Source: Mimachlamys varia
Lineage: Eukaryota > Mollusca > Bivalvia > Pectinida > Pectinidae
Direction of reading: 5' to 3'
DNA length: 64,000 nucleotides
NCBI GenBank assembly: GCA_947623455.1
Contig: OX392532.1
Coordinates: 27,688,792 to 27,752,791 of the forward strand
Shown here: positions 13,995-25,864 of the stretch, one piece after another
Layout: every line of letters begins with the position of its first letter
Numbering within the stretch: the first letter of the stretch is position 1
Notes under the pieces: model-generated
Told to the model about the DNA's origin: nothing
Seen by the model: only the letters and a program-made list of their open reading frames with translations
Database searches by the model: none
Program-made: the position numbers and the translations under genes

Positions 13995-14402
13995 TACCCT
14001 GAAGAAACTAGATCATTAGACCAAGGGATGTAGATTTTGATTTTGGACTTAAATGAGGGAGATTTCGAGGGAGATTGGTAAATTTTAATCAGAATAAGAG
14101 ATTCTCCATCATAATAACTAATGAGGGAGTATTAACGGGTATGTAAGGCACACTGACATAGGGCGAGGATAACCCCATGTCCACTAGATTTAGTCTGATG
14201 GTAAATAAATATTGGTGACCACTTACTCCACCGGCAACTGCAGATTTTCTTGCAGTTTTTACCTTTCCTTTGAGTTAATTTGACCACTATGTTTAAACCT
14301 TGGGCCAGTACTTTTGAACAAACTTGCTAAAAGGACCAGTTATGTTGATATTTTATTTCTTGCAATGTAGTACAAATTTTCCAAATTTTACAACCCATGT
14401 TA

Positions 14403-14563
14403 CAGTGATCAATTTACAATTTATTTTCATGGGTCCTTTTTGTAAATATTATCGAAAACTATTGGTCCCACAATGTTAAATTGAAGTATTTCCAGAATTT
14501 CTATGAGTCCTTTCATAATTTTATGAGTACTGGACTCGTGACTCGCAAGTAGATTGATCACTG
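14403..14563. mobile_element. MITE with CAGTGATCAAT ends and 5-bp target duplication
   Basis: 161 bp, starting CAGTGATCAATTTAC and ending GTAGATTGATCACTG, or tGATCACTG at the tip, flanked on both sides by TGTTA. The interior includes catgggtcctttttgtaa and cccacaatgttaaat. One of seven copies in this window. CAGTG ends with a 5-bp duplication would fit an hAT5-type non-autonomous element, but that is tentative. Confidence 0.75.
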
Positions 14564-14851
14564 TGTTACAGTGTTATTGGTTTTTTTTTTAATACAGGAA
14601 CTATGTACTTACATACATACTTAATAAATCAATATGGGAGGGTGGAGACACAACGTGCCGGGAGGTAGTAAAACGTACTGTAGATATCCTGTCGAACCTG
14701 CCGTGGATACAGGTGTATACAATGTACATGAGGTTTCCCCGCAAAAATCCAGGTAATGTACAGTAAAATAAGAGTCTAACATGACGGTCACACCACCGAC
14801 TCCCTATTTTACTGTACAATACTTAATAAATGGTGATGACAGAAAGGATTT

Positions 14852-15065
14852 TCCTTTTGTGTCATATGCTCAACAGCTATGGTCATTCAAGGATGTGAAA
14901 GATTTTGCAGTGGAGGAAAACCAGAGTTCCCGTAGAAAAACCACCAACCAATAGCCGGTAGCTGGTGTCTGCCAGCCCCACAGGTCTTGTACCTGTGACC
15001 TAGAGACGGAGGGCTAGTGGTAGCAGAATGTTGGATGCCTTAACCACTTGGTCATTGCAGCCTCT
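14852..15065. mobile_element. tRNA-type SINE copy
   Basis: Contains agctatggtcattcaaggat, gtagaaaaaccaccaac, tagctggtgtctgccagccc and a 3' part with gtgacctagagacgg, ccttaaccacttggtcattg. The order matches a SINE pattern I associate with mollusc genomes. The 124-codon minus-strand frame at 15014-15388 is not a gene. Confidence 0.55.
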
Positions 15066-15259
15066 TGAAGGATTGAAATGGGGTTAAATGAAGGGGTGCC
15101 TATCAAGCAGGTTATAATTAGGTCTAATGGTGTTGAAATCTGGGCCCAGATCAATTGTTCAAGGAATATTACTGAATATGTTATATTGGACAAATGTGAA
15201 TATAGTTTAACATTGTCATATTTTATTTTATCAGGTGGGACAAAATGATGAATGGCAAA

Positions 15260-16190
15260 AAAGAAAATACAACTGAACAATCCAGCAACCTTCAGGAAAT
15301 TATTGCCTTTCCCCAGAGATGTTTCAGACCAAATTTGTTGAAATCTCTCCAGGAATATGGGATTTGTTGGTTTCAGTTTAACAGCCAATCTATGATCAAT
15401 TAGGGCCGAGAAATATAGGAAGAGAATAATTTTAAAGCATCAGACCAAATTTTCCCTTAAGGGGCTCCCCCCTTAGCCCCAAGGTTCCCCAGTCATACAA
15501 ATTATAATTGCCTTCCCCAATGATGTTTCAGGCCAAATTTAGTTTAAATCTGTTTAGGCACAACAGATGAGATTAGTTTTGAAGCCTTATCCCCCAATTT
15601 CCCCTCAAATGGCCTCTATCTTTGTCCCTAGAGGTTGCAAAACCTTCAGTTATATAAATCATCATTGCCCTTCCCTCAATGATGTTTCAAGCCAAATTTA
15701 GTTGAAATTTGTCCAGTCTTATAGCAGAAGAATTCATCCCGTAATTTCCCCTAACCAGCCTCACCCCTTGACCCCAAGGGATCGCAATCCCTTCATATAA
15801 ATTATGATTACCCTTCCAAAATGATGTTTCAGGCTGGTAGAAATCTGATCAAGCATATCTAAAGAAAAGAATATTACAGCTTAATTTTCCAATATCTACC
15901 AACATGCCTCACCCATTCGTTGGCCGCTAGGGGGTTGCAATACTTTCAGCTATGATTGCCCTCCACAAATGGATTATTAAGAGTTGAAAAGTGTCAAGTT
16001 TATATCCGAGGAGAATAATTTCAAAATCAAATTCCCAATTATCCTAAATGGGCCTCATACCTTGGCCCCTTGGGTTTGCAACACCTACATTTTCGATATT
16101 ACGATTGCCCTCTCCTAATGATGTTTCAGGCCATACTTTATTTGAAATCTGTTCTGGCATATGGGAGAAGAAGCATTTTAAAGTAAAAGT
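15260..16190. repeat. Degenerate tandem repeat of about 150 bp
   Basis: Five or six diverged units, each with an atgatgtttcaggccaaatt core, an ttgaaatctg follow-up and a ccttgacccc/gggttgcaa segment (cores near 15316, 15528, 15683, 15824, 16119). It lies in the body A to tail A intron. Confidence 0.6.
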
Positions 16191-16290
16191 TTACCGATGA
16201 TGGACAAAGCACAATGGCACTACAAAAATGTAGGGTCCCTACCAGTAATGGTAGTTGGAGTAATCGGAGTTTAATTCTAATACACCTTAC

Positions 16291-16640
16291 CATCTCCATC
16301 TTTAACGGACATGTCAGCTGTCCACAGTGTCAAGTTGTCTCTCAACAGCTGCATGATCAGGGTTGAATCCTTGTAGCTTTCCTCATTCAAGGAATCAAGT
16401 TCCTGAATGGCTGCATCGAAGGCTTTCTTTGCGACATCGCAGGCCCGTTCAGCCGAATTCAAAATCTCATAGTAGAACACCGAGAAGTTCAGGGCCAGAC
16501 CGAGCTTGATAGGATGTGTGGCTTGAAGATCACTTGCTCTTTCAGCAGCTAACTTGTAGGAGGTCAAGCTTTGCTCTGCCGTTTCCTTTCGTTCATTCCC
16601 AACAGCAAACTCAGCAAGGTAACGGTAATAGTCTCCCTGC
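16291..16640 (-). CDS. YWHAE: 14-3-3 body exon, cassette A (last alternative copy)
   Basis: 350 nt, acceptor TTATTTCCACAG, donor GTAAGG. Begins [19 protein letters not shown], then [20 protein letters not shown]; Arg127, Tyr128 and Asn173 are kept. The IRLGLAL motif has Lys for Arg, and the NSP motif is NSAERAC, so the Ser is not followed by Pro. It ends [29 protein letters not shown]. The tail exon is 9,421 nt away across a 7-kb minisatellite, by far the longest intra-cassette intron. Retention of the intron gives three more residues and a stop. Confidence 0.94.
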
Positions 16641-17789
16641 CTGTGGAAATAATAAGAGTTCAACTTTCAAATAATGTTTCAGAATGCTGACTAGACTTAA
16701 TATACAATATACAATTGATATAGCGCCATATTTAGCTAACATAAGCCACTTTAAAGCGCTTTACAGTACATGTACATAGATATATATTTTGATACAATTA
16801 ATAAATTTACCTATACCATTAGGAGGAATTCACAGGAGCTGCCTTATCAGGCACTAACTACTTGTCCTATGCCACCTGGCTAATATCTCCCTATGCATGT
16901 GTGCCTGTGCTGGAGATGTATTGTGTTCTGTTAGTTAGTAGTGGGACTGTGCTTTCAATGGCATCTTTTATAGAGCCGCCTAACTTGAATGCTACAGCAA
17001 ACACCACAACACCAACTCAGACCAATTTAATCCAAATGGGTTGTTGAAGTTGTGTTGGCAGAAGATCACTTTCTCTGAATATTTCATGTGTACGATGACT
17101 TTGTGGATTGAACCCCGACTGCCTGCATGGACAAAATATGGTTATAATCCTGTAAAGGTTATTTAAGGAAAAAAATTTTCAGTATAAGCGCAAATTCCTC
17201 TATTGGGCCCAATCTGATTAAAATACAGATCCTTGTTCTCACTCCGTTTTACAAGGATCTGACAACATCCCATAAGAGGTCACGTCCAGATGACCTTTGT
17301 CGCCTCTTCACTTAACACCAAATAATTTTCCAAAGACCTGTCATCTTGCAGCAAGCCATTTCGTCTAATTATTACACATGAACCTTTTGGTGACGAAATG
17401 ACTAAACGGACAAATGCATTTATGCAAGTTTTGTCGCCTCAAAATTTCACTGTCAAGATTCTGCCAGTAGTAATTTGATTGGCTAATGCAAAAGGTCATC
17501 GGGACATGACCCCCTATGGGATTATCTCAGATCTTAATGCAGCAAAGAGAAGTGCACGGAACGGTGCGGGATCAAGATATGATTTTAATCAGATTGCTAT
17601 TGGGCCTTGCCTGTCTTTTCCAAGCCATAACCCTTCATAATACCTGAATTCCGGATTAGGCCAGGACACTTTGCCAAAGGAGGGCAGGTGTAGGAGGGGG
17701 CTACACCCACTGCTTACACAAAATTTAAAAACATTTAAAAGCAATTTTCAACAGTTAAGCGTTGAACCTTATAGACATAGTTTCATTAT

Positions 17790-18511
17790 CTGTTTTTGAT
17801 AAATAGACTTATTCCCTTGGGTTAAAAATCTGTCCATGATCAATACACTTATTTCCCTTGGCATTGTCGGAAACCTACGGTACACTTCTAACGCTTGCAT
17901 ACCGTGGGCTAGAATAGATACAAATCTTTGTTTCCTGAATAGAAGTTTATTCAGAGATTTCAATCAATCAGAATGGTCGTTTCTCGTGACACTCTAGTAG
18001 ATCATTTTACCTTGACCACGACCAGTATATTTCTGTAGGCATGACATCGATGTAGGACCTTATATTCTAATCACAATTGACAGGTTTTGTTGACAGGCAG
18101 TGCTACAAATTAAACGGGATACCCCGGCTGGATGTAGTCACGGTTGAAAGTATCGATATGATTGGCTTCTATTTTAGAACAAAAACGAGGGTTTCCATCT
18201 ATTTTAGCCCACGGTATGCAAGCTTCAGAGAAGTTTACCATGGGTTTGTGACAATGTCCCCTTGGTTAAATTATCTATCCATGATCAATAGACTTATTCC
18301 CCTTGGTTAAAATATCTGTCCATGATCAAGTCTTATTCCCCTTGGTTAAAATATCTGTCCATGATTAATAGACTTATTCCCCTTTGTTAAATTATCTATC
18401 CATGATCAAGACTTATTTCCCTTAGTTAAAGTATCTGTCCATGATCAATAGACTTATTCCCCTTGGTTAAAATATCTGTCCATGATCAATAGACTTATTC
18501 CCCTTCATTAA
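17790..18511. repeat. Fold-back block with a 41-bp minisatellite
   Basis: 17893-17955 (gcttgcataccgtgggct) is inverted at 18160-18225. Both arms end in cccttggttaaa...atgatcaatagacttatt, and the right one has amplified to about six 41-42-bp units (18258-18511). The minisatellite seems to have started from the fold-back arm. Confidence 0.75.
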
Positions 18512-18530
18512 AATTGCATATTTTAACAAT

Positions 18531-18689
18531 CAGTGTTCTCACTAAGTTTTGAAATTGTTAGTTGACTTCAATGGAATAGCCGGCTGAAGGTTCACATGCT
18601 ATAGTATTGACCTATATAAAATTCTTATCAAATAACCGGTTCAAAGAAGATAAATAACAGGCTACTTTTGCCGGCAACCGAGAACACTG
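18531..18689. mobile_element. MITE with CAGTGTTCTC ends
   Basis: 159 bp from CAGTGTTCTCACTAAG to CCGAGAACACTG, flanked by ACAAT on both sides (18526-18530, 18690-18694). Contains acaggctacttttgccggc. A related inverted copy is at 36980-37122. Confidence 0.7.
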
Positions 18690-19770
18690 ACAATGTTTGT
18701 AGTTTCAATGTGACTAATAGATTTTACAACCAAGTACATTATGTAGGTTGTAGGTTATTGTGAGACCTCGCGTAATCACCTGCATCCACAGCAGGTTTGA
18801 CTGGATATTAACATTTGACCACCTCCCGGGATATTAACCCACCCCCCCCCCCCCCCCCCACGACCTAAGACTTGTTTCATAATTATTTTAAAATCAACTT
18901 AAGCAATAACAAGCACCTATACATGGCTCATATGGCAAAAACAACACACATTCATTTTAATTCATTTTGAAATCTTTAATATTCAAAGCTGTACAGATCT
19001 TGGACATTCTAGCTAATACATTACACTGTGCTCTTTCAATTCACACAACATGGCAAAAATTCCTTACAGGTAATTTATATAATTAATCTATGAACCATAC
19101 ACATATATAATGTGTGTAAATATTATTGTCTAAATCCTGGAGATATAACAAAAGGGGAAAAAAAATGAAAAATCTGACTATATGTTCAACCTTTTAATCA
19201 CAATAGCCTTAACATAATCATGATCTCTTCAATATGAACTCTTTCACCCCTGAATTTGATAATGAATTGTTCCAATTTTCAAAAGTTCAAAAGTGTTTTC
19301 AGGGGTGAACGAGTAAAAAAAAAGTTGGAAGTAAGAAACCAAACCCTGAATATTAATTAGCGCCCTGTGAATGGATAAGGATCTTCCGTATAATTAGCCT
19401 GCTATGACAGAAAGGTAGTTACCTTTAAGGATCTATAATTGGCATTACAGGTACAAAATGGAAAACTTATAGTAAAACAAGGAAACACCTTAATATATCT
19501 CAGCTTTATTAAATCTGTTTCATAACCGGATGACCTTTTAGACGTTGCTTCATGTCTCAATCAAGTCACAACATGGTGACAAAAGTCTCACCTACCTCGA
19601 ATATCTTCTGACATTGATGAAAATTTACCGAGTTTTGAGGACTACATAATGTTTAATGATTCTGTTCTCTACACTCCTGGAATATGTCACTATGAAGTCT
19701 AAAGCTTGCAGCAAGTTAATTCACTGCTTTCAGGTGTTTCGGTAGATTAGTCTTCAACAAATATCTGTCC

Positions 19771-20166
19771 TTTAAAGGCCCAATATACGTAACTTCAGGG
19801 AAATTTTTCGTGATCCTGAAAAATTCTGAAAATAATCCAGTTGATAACCATGCAAAAATAAGCCTAAAACGAAGTAAACCTGAGCGGTAACTAACAAGAA
19901 ACTCTTGACAAAAAAAATCCAAAGAATTGAAAAATATTCAGGTGGGGCCCACTTCAACAACAAACAGAAGGTAGAAGACGGTTCGAAATGGATGCGTGTT
20001 TACAAACAGTGTGTTTCAACTGCTGATGTACCGGTAACCGCGAAGGAATTCATCTTGGATATTGCTGATATCAGTTAATCTTAGCTAAATCTATAAATAT
20101 AATAAGTTATTAGGCTTGATTTTCGCTTCAGGTTTTGTCAAAAGTTACATATATTGGGCCTTTAAA
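19771..20166. mobile_element. MITE with TTTAAAGGCCCAATATA ends
   Basis: 396 bp with terminal inverted repeats of about 25 bp (tttaaaggcccaatatacgt, then aactt, mirrored at the right end). A shorter copy is at 25173-25423. The 19716-19963 minus-strand open frames fall inside it and are not genes. Confidence 0.75.
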
Positions 20167-20217
20167 GATTACAGAAGGGCTACTCTTAAAGTTCAACACC
20201 CGTTGATGTTACCAATA

Positions 20218-20371
20218 CAGTGATCAATTTAAAATTTATTTCCATGGGTCCTTTTAGTACATAATGCTAAAAGCAATGGGTCCCACAATGTTAAATCTAA
20301 ATATTTCCACGATTGCTATGAGACCAATCATAACTTTAGGAGTACAGGACTCACATGTAGATTGATCACTG
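20218..20371. mobile_element. CAGTGATCAAT MITE, copy 2
   Basis: 154 bp, same orientation as 14403-14563, flanked by CCAATA on both sides (20212-20217 and 20372-20377). Confidence 0.75.
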
Positions 20372-22040
20372 CCAATACACTAGGATACCTTTGATCTTCA
20401 ATCTTATTAGGGAAAATAGTTACACGTATCATAATCATACATCTACTGGAATTTTCTACAATAAATTATAATAAAAAAACACACAATAGATGAACAGACA
20501 AAACAACGAAAGTGATAAACAATTACTGATTCACATATCCAAGTGGAACATACTCAGTAATTTTCACATGTTATCAAATCATTCTTACAAGTCAATTAAC
20601 CAAATTGTGACCTTTTCGTGGAAATACACAGGTAATACTTGTGTCGAAATTCTAATAGCAAAATATTCAAATACGAAATATGCTGAAGACATATTAGCTG
20701 CTAAAGAATTTACATAGTCATCTTACACTCATTCACCCCTGAAGACCAGGGATTCAGATAAGTAGTGTTCCAGTAGCCAATGGCCCCCAAAAATTTGTCT
20801 GGGTCCCCGAGATTTTCAGAAATTTTGCCATTTATTACTACTGCAACTTCTCTGAATTGAGCAGGACCCTAACTCAAAACAGTTAAATATTTATCCCCGA
20901 AGACACGTCTGAACTCTTCAAATTCATTGTTTTGGATAGTTCATTATGAAATTTCAAGGGTGAATGAGTCAATGATGAATAGAATTTAGCCTGATGTACA
21001 TTATCATTGACAGTTAGCCAATAATGAATGCCATATTGAAATACAAGAGTTACCTCTTTTGAGTAGGTTTAAACATCATTTTCATTGTGATGTCATTATG
21101 TTGCTAGGAAATCAACGTAAATAAGCAGAAAACTGTAGACTGAAAACCTGTTTCCTAAGCAAATTGACAATGTTACCATGGAATTATATAATATGTACCA
21201 TAAATATGCCTCAAGTTAATAGCTAAAAGCTTTTAGTGGATTTTTGTTTTAAAAACCGTATTAAGTTCTTTTTACATATTTGTTACATATTAGATCAAGA
21301 TACTAATTTGTAGCTAGAAAAACATTGATTACAACCTATTTCTGGCAACATCCTTTTATTTCATTGAAGCTAAAAATTCTAGAAATAACATGTATATTTT
21401 TGGGGGGAAACCTTTCCAGAAGGTTGAAAAAGAAGGCTGTAGAAAAGCGTAAATCTCAAAAAGTAGAAATGTGACTTTATCAATTGGAACCAAATACAAC
21501 TAACAGTGACCATTACAAAAAGTTCATGCCTGATAGAATTAATAGGAGGCTTTTTCTTATGACTTATTTAAACATGTACATATTCCATAAAATATCAAAA
21601 AGTACACTTTTTGTAGCTTGTAATGTTTAAAACATAATACACTTTGTATCTTGACAACAAAAGTTCATAAAATATGACTCACAACAATTAACCCATAAAA
21701 CAACCCAATCAAAATGTTTTTTAAGAATTATATATAAAGCACTCAATTTTCAAGTGCACCTTATAAAATACGGATTATTCATATTAAACTATAAATTAGT
21801 TACCCATAATTGTGTTAGAGGATGGTCTCAATTTATTTTCTCTTAAAAGAAAAAGAACATTGTTTTTGATTGTATCACTGACTAATCAAGATTAATTTCC
21901 AGTTGTGTCAGAAATGTCAGAGAAAAGGACAATTAAGGATATGATAGCATTCTAAAACAAAAACAGCTAATTATGACAATACCCATAACATGTGAAAAAC
22001 AACAAACTGCCATATTGCTAAGTAGAATTTCTGATTTTTT

Positions 22041-22046
22041 TTTATT
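22041..22046 (-). terminator. Possible polyadenylation signal for cassette B
   Basis: AATAAA on the minus strand, 222 nt after the tail B stop codon. Position and orientation fit use as a polyadenylation signal that would end cassette B transcripts before cassette A. In AT-rich DNA this hexamer is common by chance. Confidence 0.3.
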
Positions 22047-22267
22047 ACAGGAGAATCAAAAGATGAAGTATATAATTTTGAATCTGCTTTGTTTTGACAA
22101 CAAACTACTCAATCTCTGAACAGGGTCCACAGCTCCAGTGTGGTCTGTCACTAACGACACTCCCAGGTAGATGTTGTTGAAGTTAGAAGATGGAGATGAT
22201 GACATTTTTTTGGAGATGGTCCCATGATAAAACTTATCATAGTCTTGTGGGTATTTAATCTCTCCTT

Positions 22268-22299
22268 CTACTCAATGTCCTCCACTTCCTGCTGGTCTT
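22268..22299 (-). CDS. YWHAE: 14-3-3 C-terminal tail exon, cassette B
   Basis: 32 nt of coding sequence after acceptor TATGTCCACAG. In phase with body B it reads E-DQQEVEDIE and a TAG stop. It is the shortest tail and shares VEDIE with tail A. The intron from body B is 1,655 nt, about 1.1 kb of it minisatellite. An AATAAA hexamer lies about 220 nt downstream of the stop. Confidence 0.88.
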
Positions 22300-22854
22300 C
22301 TGTGGACATAAAACACATTAAAATGAACATTCGGATATCTGGTGTAGTCAGAGAAAAAATTCTCAAATTGTCCTTTTGTGTACATTTTAATTAAAAACAT
22401 TATTTTCATCATGAATGACAATGGCTGATTTGGACATATTTGACAAGAGGTGTGTTTATACTTTTACAAAATACAAAACACCTTTGATTGTTATTGAAGG
22501 CTCAAAGGAATCAAATCCCTCAAAAACAAAGTATTAGTTTATTACAATAATCTAAACTGTACTTGGTAAATCAACTAAGGCTAAATCATATTTTGCATTG
22601 CCATATTCTCCAGCAATAAGCCCATGCTCGGTAATAAGCCCAACCCCACTTCTGATCTCCCCTTTTTGCCTATGTATTGGAGGGATGTCTGGTAAAAAAA
22701 ACAACCCTAACTTTGATTTCTCCCCATATGCATTGGGGGTGGGGGGTAATAAACCCAAACCCTAACTTTTGACATCCCATATGCATGGGGGGGGGGGAAG
22801 CCTGATAATATGCCCATCCCTTCTAGACCATTTCTATTCAGACTAGTGCAACTG

Positions 22855-23935
22855 TTGCTACTCCTATATAGACCAGACATTTTGTATTTACTTCTATTTA
22901 GACTGAAGACATTGTATTTACTTCCATTTAGACCAGCGACACTGTATTTACTTCCATTCAGACCAGTGACACTGTATGTATTGCTATATAGATCAGTGAC
23001 ACTGTATTCACTTTTATATAGATCAGTGACACTGTATGTATTTCTATATAGATCAGTGACACTGTATTCACTTCTATATAGATCAGTGACACTGTATTCA
23101 CTTTTATATAGATCAGTGACACTGTATGTATTTCTATATAGATCAGTGACAATGTACTCACTTCTATATAGACCAGTGACACTGTATGTATTTCTATATA
23201 GATCAGTGACACTGTATTCACTTCTATATAGATCAGTGACACTGTATTCACTTTTATATAGATCAGTGACACTGTATTCACTTCTATATAGACCAGTGAC
23301 ACTGTATGTATTTCTATATAGATCAGTGACAATGTACTCACTTCTATATAGATCAGTGACACTGTATTCACTTCTATATAGATCAGTGACACTGTATTCA
23401 CTTCTATATAGACCAGTGACACTGTATGTATTTCTATATAGATCAGTGACACTGTATTCACTTCTATATAGATCAGTGACACTGTATTCACTTTTATATA
23501 GATCAGTGACACTGTATTCACTTCTATATAGACCAGTGACACTGTATGTATTTCTATATAGATCAGTGACAATGTACTCACTTCTATATAGATCAGTGAC
23601 ACTGTATTCACTTCTATATAGATCAGTGACACTGTATTCACTTCTATATAGACCCGTGACACTGTATGTATTTCTATATAGATCAGTGACAATGTACTCA
23701 CTTCTATATAGATCAGTGACACTGTATTCACTTCTATATAGATCAGTGACAATGTACTCACTTCTATATAGATCAGTGACACTGTATTCACTTCTATATA
23801 GATCAGTGACAATGTACTCACTTCTATATAGACCAGTGACAATGTACTCACTTCTATATAGACCAGTGACACTGTATGTATTTCTATATAGATCAGTGAC
23901 AATGTATTCACTTCTATATAGACCATCGACACTAC
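22855..23935. repeat. 30-bp minisatellite beside the body B donor
   Basis: About 36 exact-length 30-bp units (cttctatatagatcagtgac then actgtattca). A 120-bp higher-order pattern is visible: gaccagtgacactgtatgta recurs at 23171, 23291, 23411, 23531 and 23651. As 30 is a multiple of three, several frames stay open (328-420 codons), which is an arithmetic effect. It starts about 20 bp after the body B donor in transcript direction. Confidence 0.95.
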
Positions 23936-23954
23936 GTTCACCATTAGCTCTCAC

Positions 23955-24310
23955 CTTCACCATCGTCATCTGTTTGTTTTTCTGATGTCCACAAACTCAA
24001 GTTGTCCCGAAGCAGTTGCATGATTAGCGTGGAATCTTTGTAATTTTCCTCTGGGAGCTTATCCAGTTCCCTGATAGCAGCATCAAAGGCCATTTTGGCA
24101 TGTTTGCAGGCCTTGTCAGGAGAGTTGAGTATCTCATAGTAGAAGACAGAAAAGTTAAGTGCCAGACCTAATCTGATTGGATGGGTCACGGGAAGGTCAG
24201 ATTCACTGATAGCGGTGGAGTCTTTGTACGCCTCCAGGGCCAAGTCCGTAACCTTTTTTCGGTCGTCCTCTGTTGCGATCTCGGCCATGTACCTATAGTA
24301 GTCTCCTCGC
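23955..24310 (-). CDS. YWHAE: 14-3-3 body exon, cassette B
   Basis: 356 nt, the longest body exon, with acceptor GTTTTTGTTGTAG and donor GTGAGA. Begins [10 protein letters not shown]; keeps Arg127, Tyr128, the [19 protein letters not shown] block and [18 protein letters not shown]. It is the only copy with the canonical NSPDKAC, hence the only one keeping the Ser-Pro that is a JNK target in some vertebrate 14-3-3 proteins. It ends [13 protein letters not shown]. Failing to use the donor gives a stop after two more codons. A 30-bp minisatellite begins about 20 bp past the donor. Confidence 0.94.
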
Positions 24311-25172
24311 CTACAACAAAAACAGTGGAATGCTTCCTGTTACAACACAGCAATTATCTACATTTTATAGAAAGTGTGCACATAAAGTTAAGAACTTCTT
24401 GAATTCAAATTTCAACCTCACACCAACAGTAAAGCCTCCACTCTCTTTCTGAACAACACCGCACTAACTAGATCAATAACTACTAAAACTAGCTCAAAGT
24501 CTTACAAGTCACAGTCTTAACACATTGTAACATTTGTACAAAACCCTTAATAAAACTGTCAAAATGATTCTCTCATTCACTCGTAAGTACAACTAGATGA
24601 TGATAGTTAAAAATATTTTAATCCAAGCCTGTTAAGGCCAAAAACAAAATGTGTTTTGGCTTTTATCTTTAAAAATAATATAACAGGAAGCTAAGCATAT
24701 TTTGTTTACTAGGGAAAAGTTTTTGTACCCAGCTTATATTAAGAAGGAATTTTGACTTAACAGTGCCTTTTGCTATAAGCCAGAAAAAACTTTAGGTAAG
24801 GCACACTAATCTAGAGTAGGTATAGGCTAGTAGAAACACTAAGAGTTATCTTAATTTACACATGTTTCGTGGCCTGAGCATTTGCTGCGAGTGATGAAGA
24901 TTTGGTTTTATTTTGTTTAACATCCTATTCATAGCTGAGGCCAGTTAAGGATGTATGATTTATCAAATTTATCTGACCTTTTTGTAATGTCACAAAACAT
25001 AATAAGCATCAATGGCTTAGTGTTTTTTAATTAATTCAGCAGGTTTAATCCATATCGTGATCCACATACTTTTAACATTCTGAATAGTGAATATCGTCAT
25101 TGATCATATTGTGGTTACCTTGTAAACATACTTTACTTATTTTGGTGCACATAACTTTAGTGCATCACAGAA

Positions 25173-25423
25173 TTTAAAGGCCCAATATAAGTAGCTTCAG
25201 GAATTTTTTCGTGATTCTAAAAAACTCTGAAAAAAATCCAGCTGATAACCAAGCAAAAATAAGCCTAAAACGAGTAAACCTGAGCAGTAACTAACAAGGA
25301 ACTCTGACAGAAAAATCCAAAAAATTGAAAAATAATTCAATCTTAACTAAATCTATAAATATATTTTTAGGCTTGATTTTTGCTTCAAGTTTTTAAGAAA
25401 GTAACGTATATTGGGCCTTTAAA
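25173..25423. mobile_element. TTTAAAGGCCCAATATA MITE, copy 2
   Basis: 251 bp; shares aaataagcctaaaacga and the terminal repeats with 19771-20166 but lacks about 145 bp of its interior. Confidence 0.75.
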
Positions 25424-25864
25424 TGGTTAAGCACAATGATGAATTGACACACAATAATCGCTGTAAGCAATATACAGAAAATGTAATTAGCGCAATCATA
25501 ATTTAGCAGAATGCTTTCAATGCAAAAATCGCTAAAATAAGATTACCATGAAAACAGTACAGTATTTTTGTCTAAATTATTTCTTATAAAGCCCAACAAG
25601 GTACAGTTTTTTTACAAAAATTATCTATGAAAACTATATTTATGGTGGAAAAAAACATTTTCCATTATTTATTTACAGTTTTTAGCAGTGGTACAGAGAT
25701 CCAATAATAGACATACTGCAAAACACAGAAAAATATTGAAGAAACTTCTACTATCAATGCAAAAGAATGCAAAATACGAGAAAATGCAATGCCACTTTCT
25801 TCAGAAGAAGAAATAAGGTCTAAATCAAAACCTTTGTATACTACGCACAACTATTGTAAATTGA

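Larger units (their letters stand above)
16641..22267 (-). other. Interval between cassettes B and A
   Basis: About 5.6 kb. Contains a fold-back/41-bp minisatellite block (17790-18511), MITEs at 18531-18689, 19771-20166 and 20218-20371, and two CTCATTCACCCCTGAA elements. The 20.4-22.2 kb part is AT-rich and repeat-poor and may be the B isoform 3' UTR. Confidence 0.6.

Noticed and set aside
22707..23985. Long open frames of 328-420 codons with a TDLYRSEYSV or VSLIYIEV repeat
   Set aside because: They come from a 30-bp minisatellite, open in three frames on two strands. Unit length divisible by three explains this; there is no conserved domain or credible start, and the array is intronic to the 14-3-3 gene.
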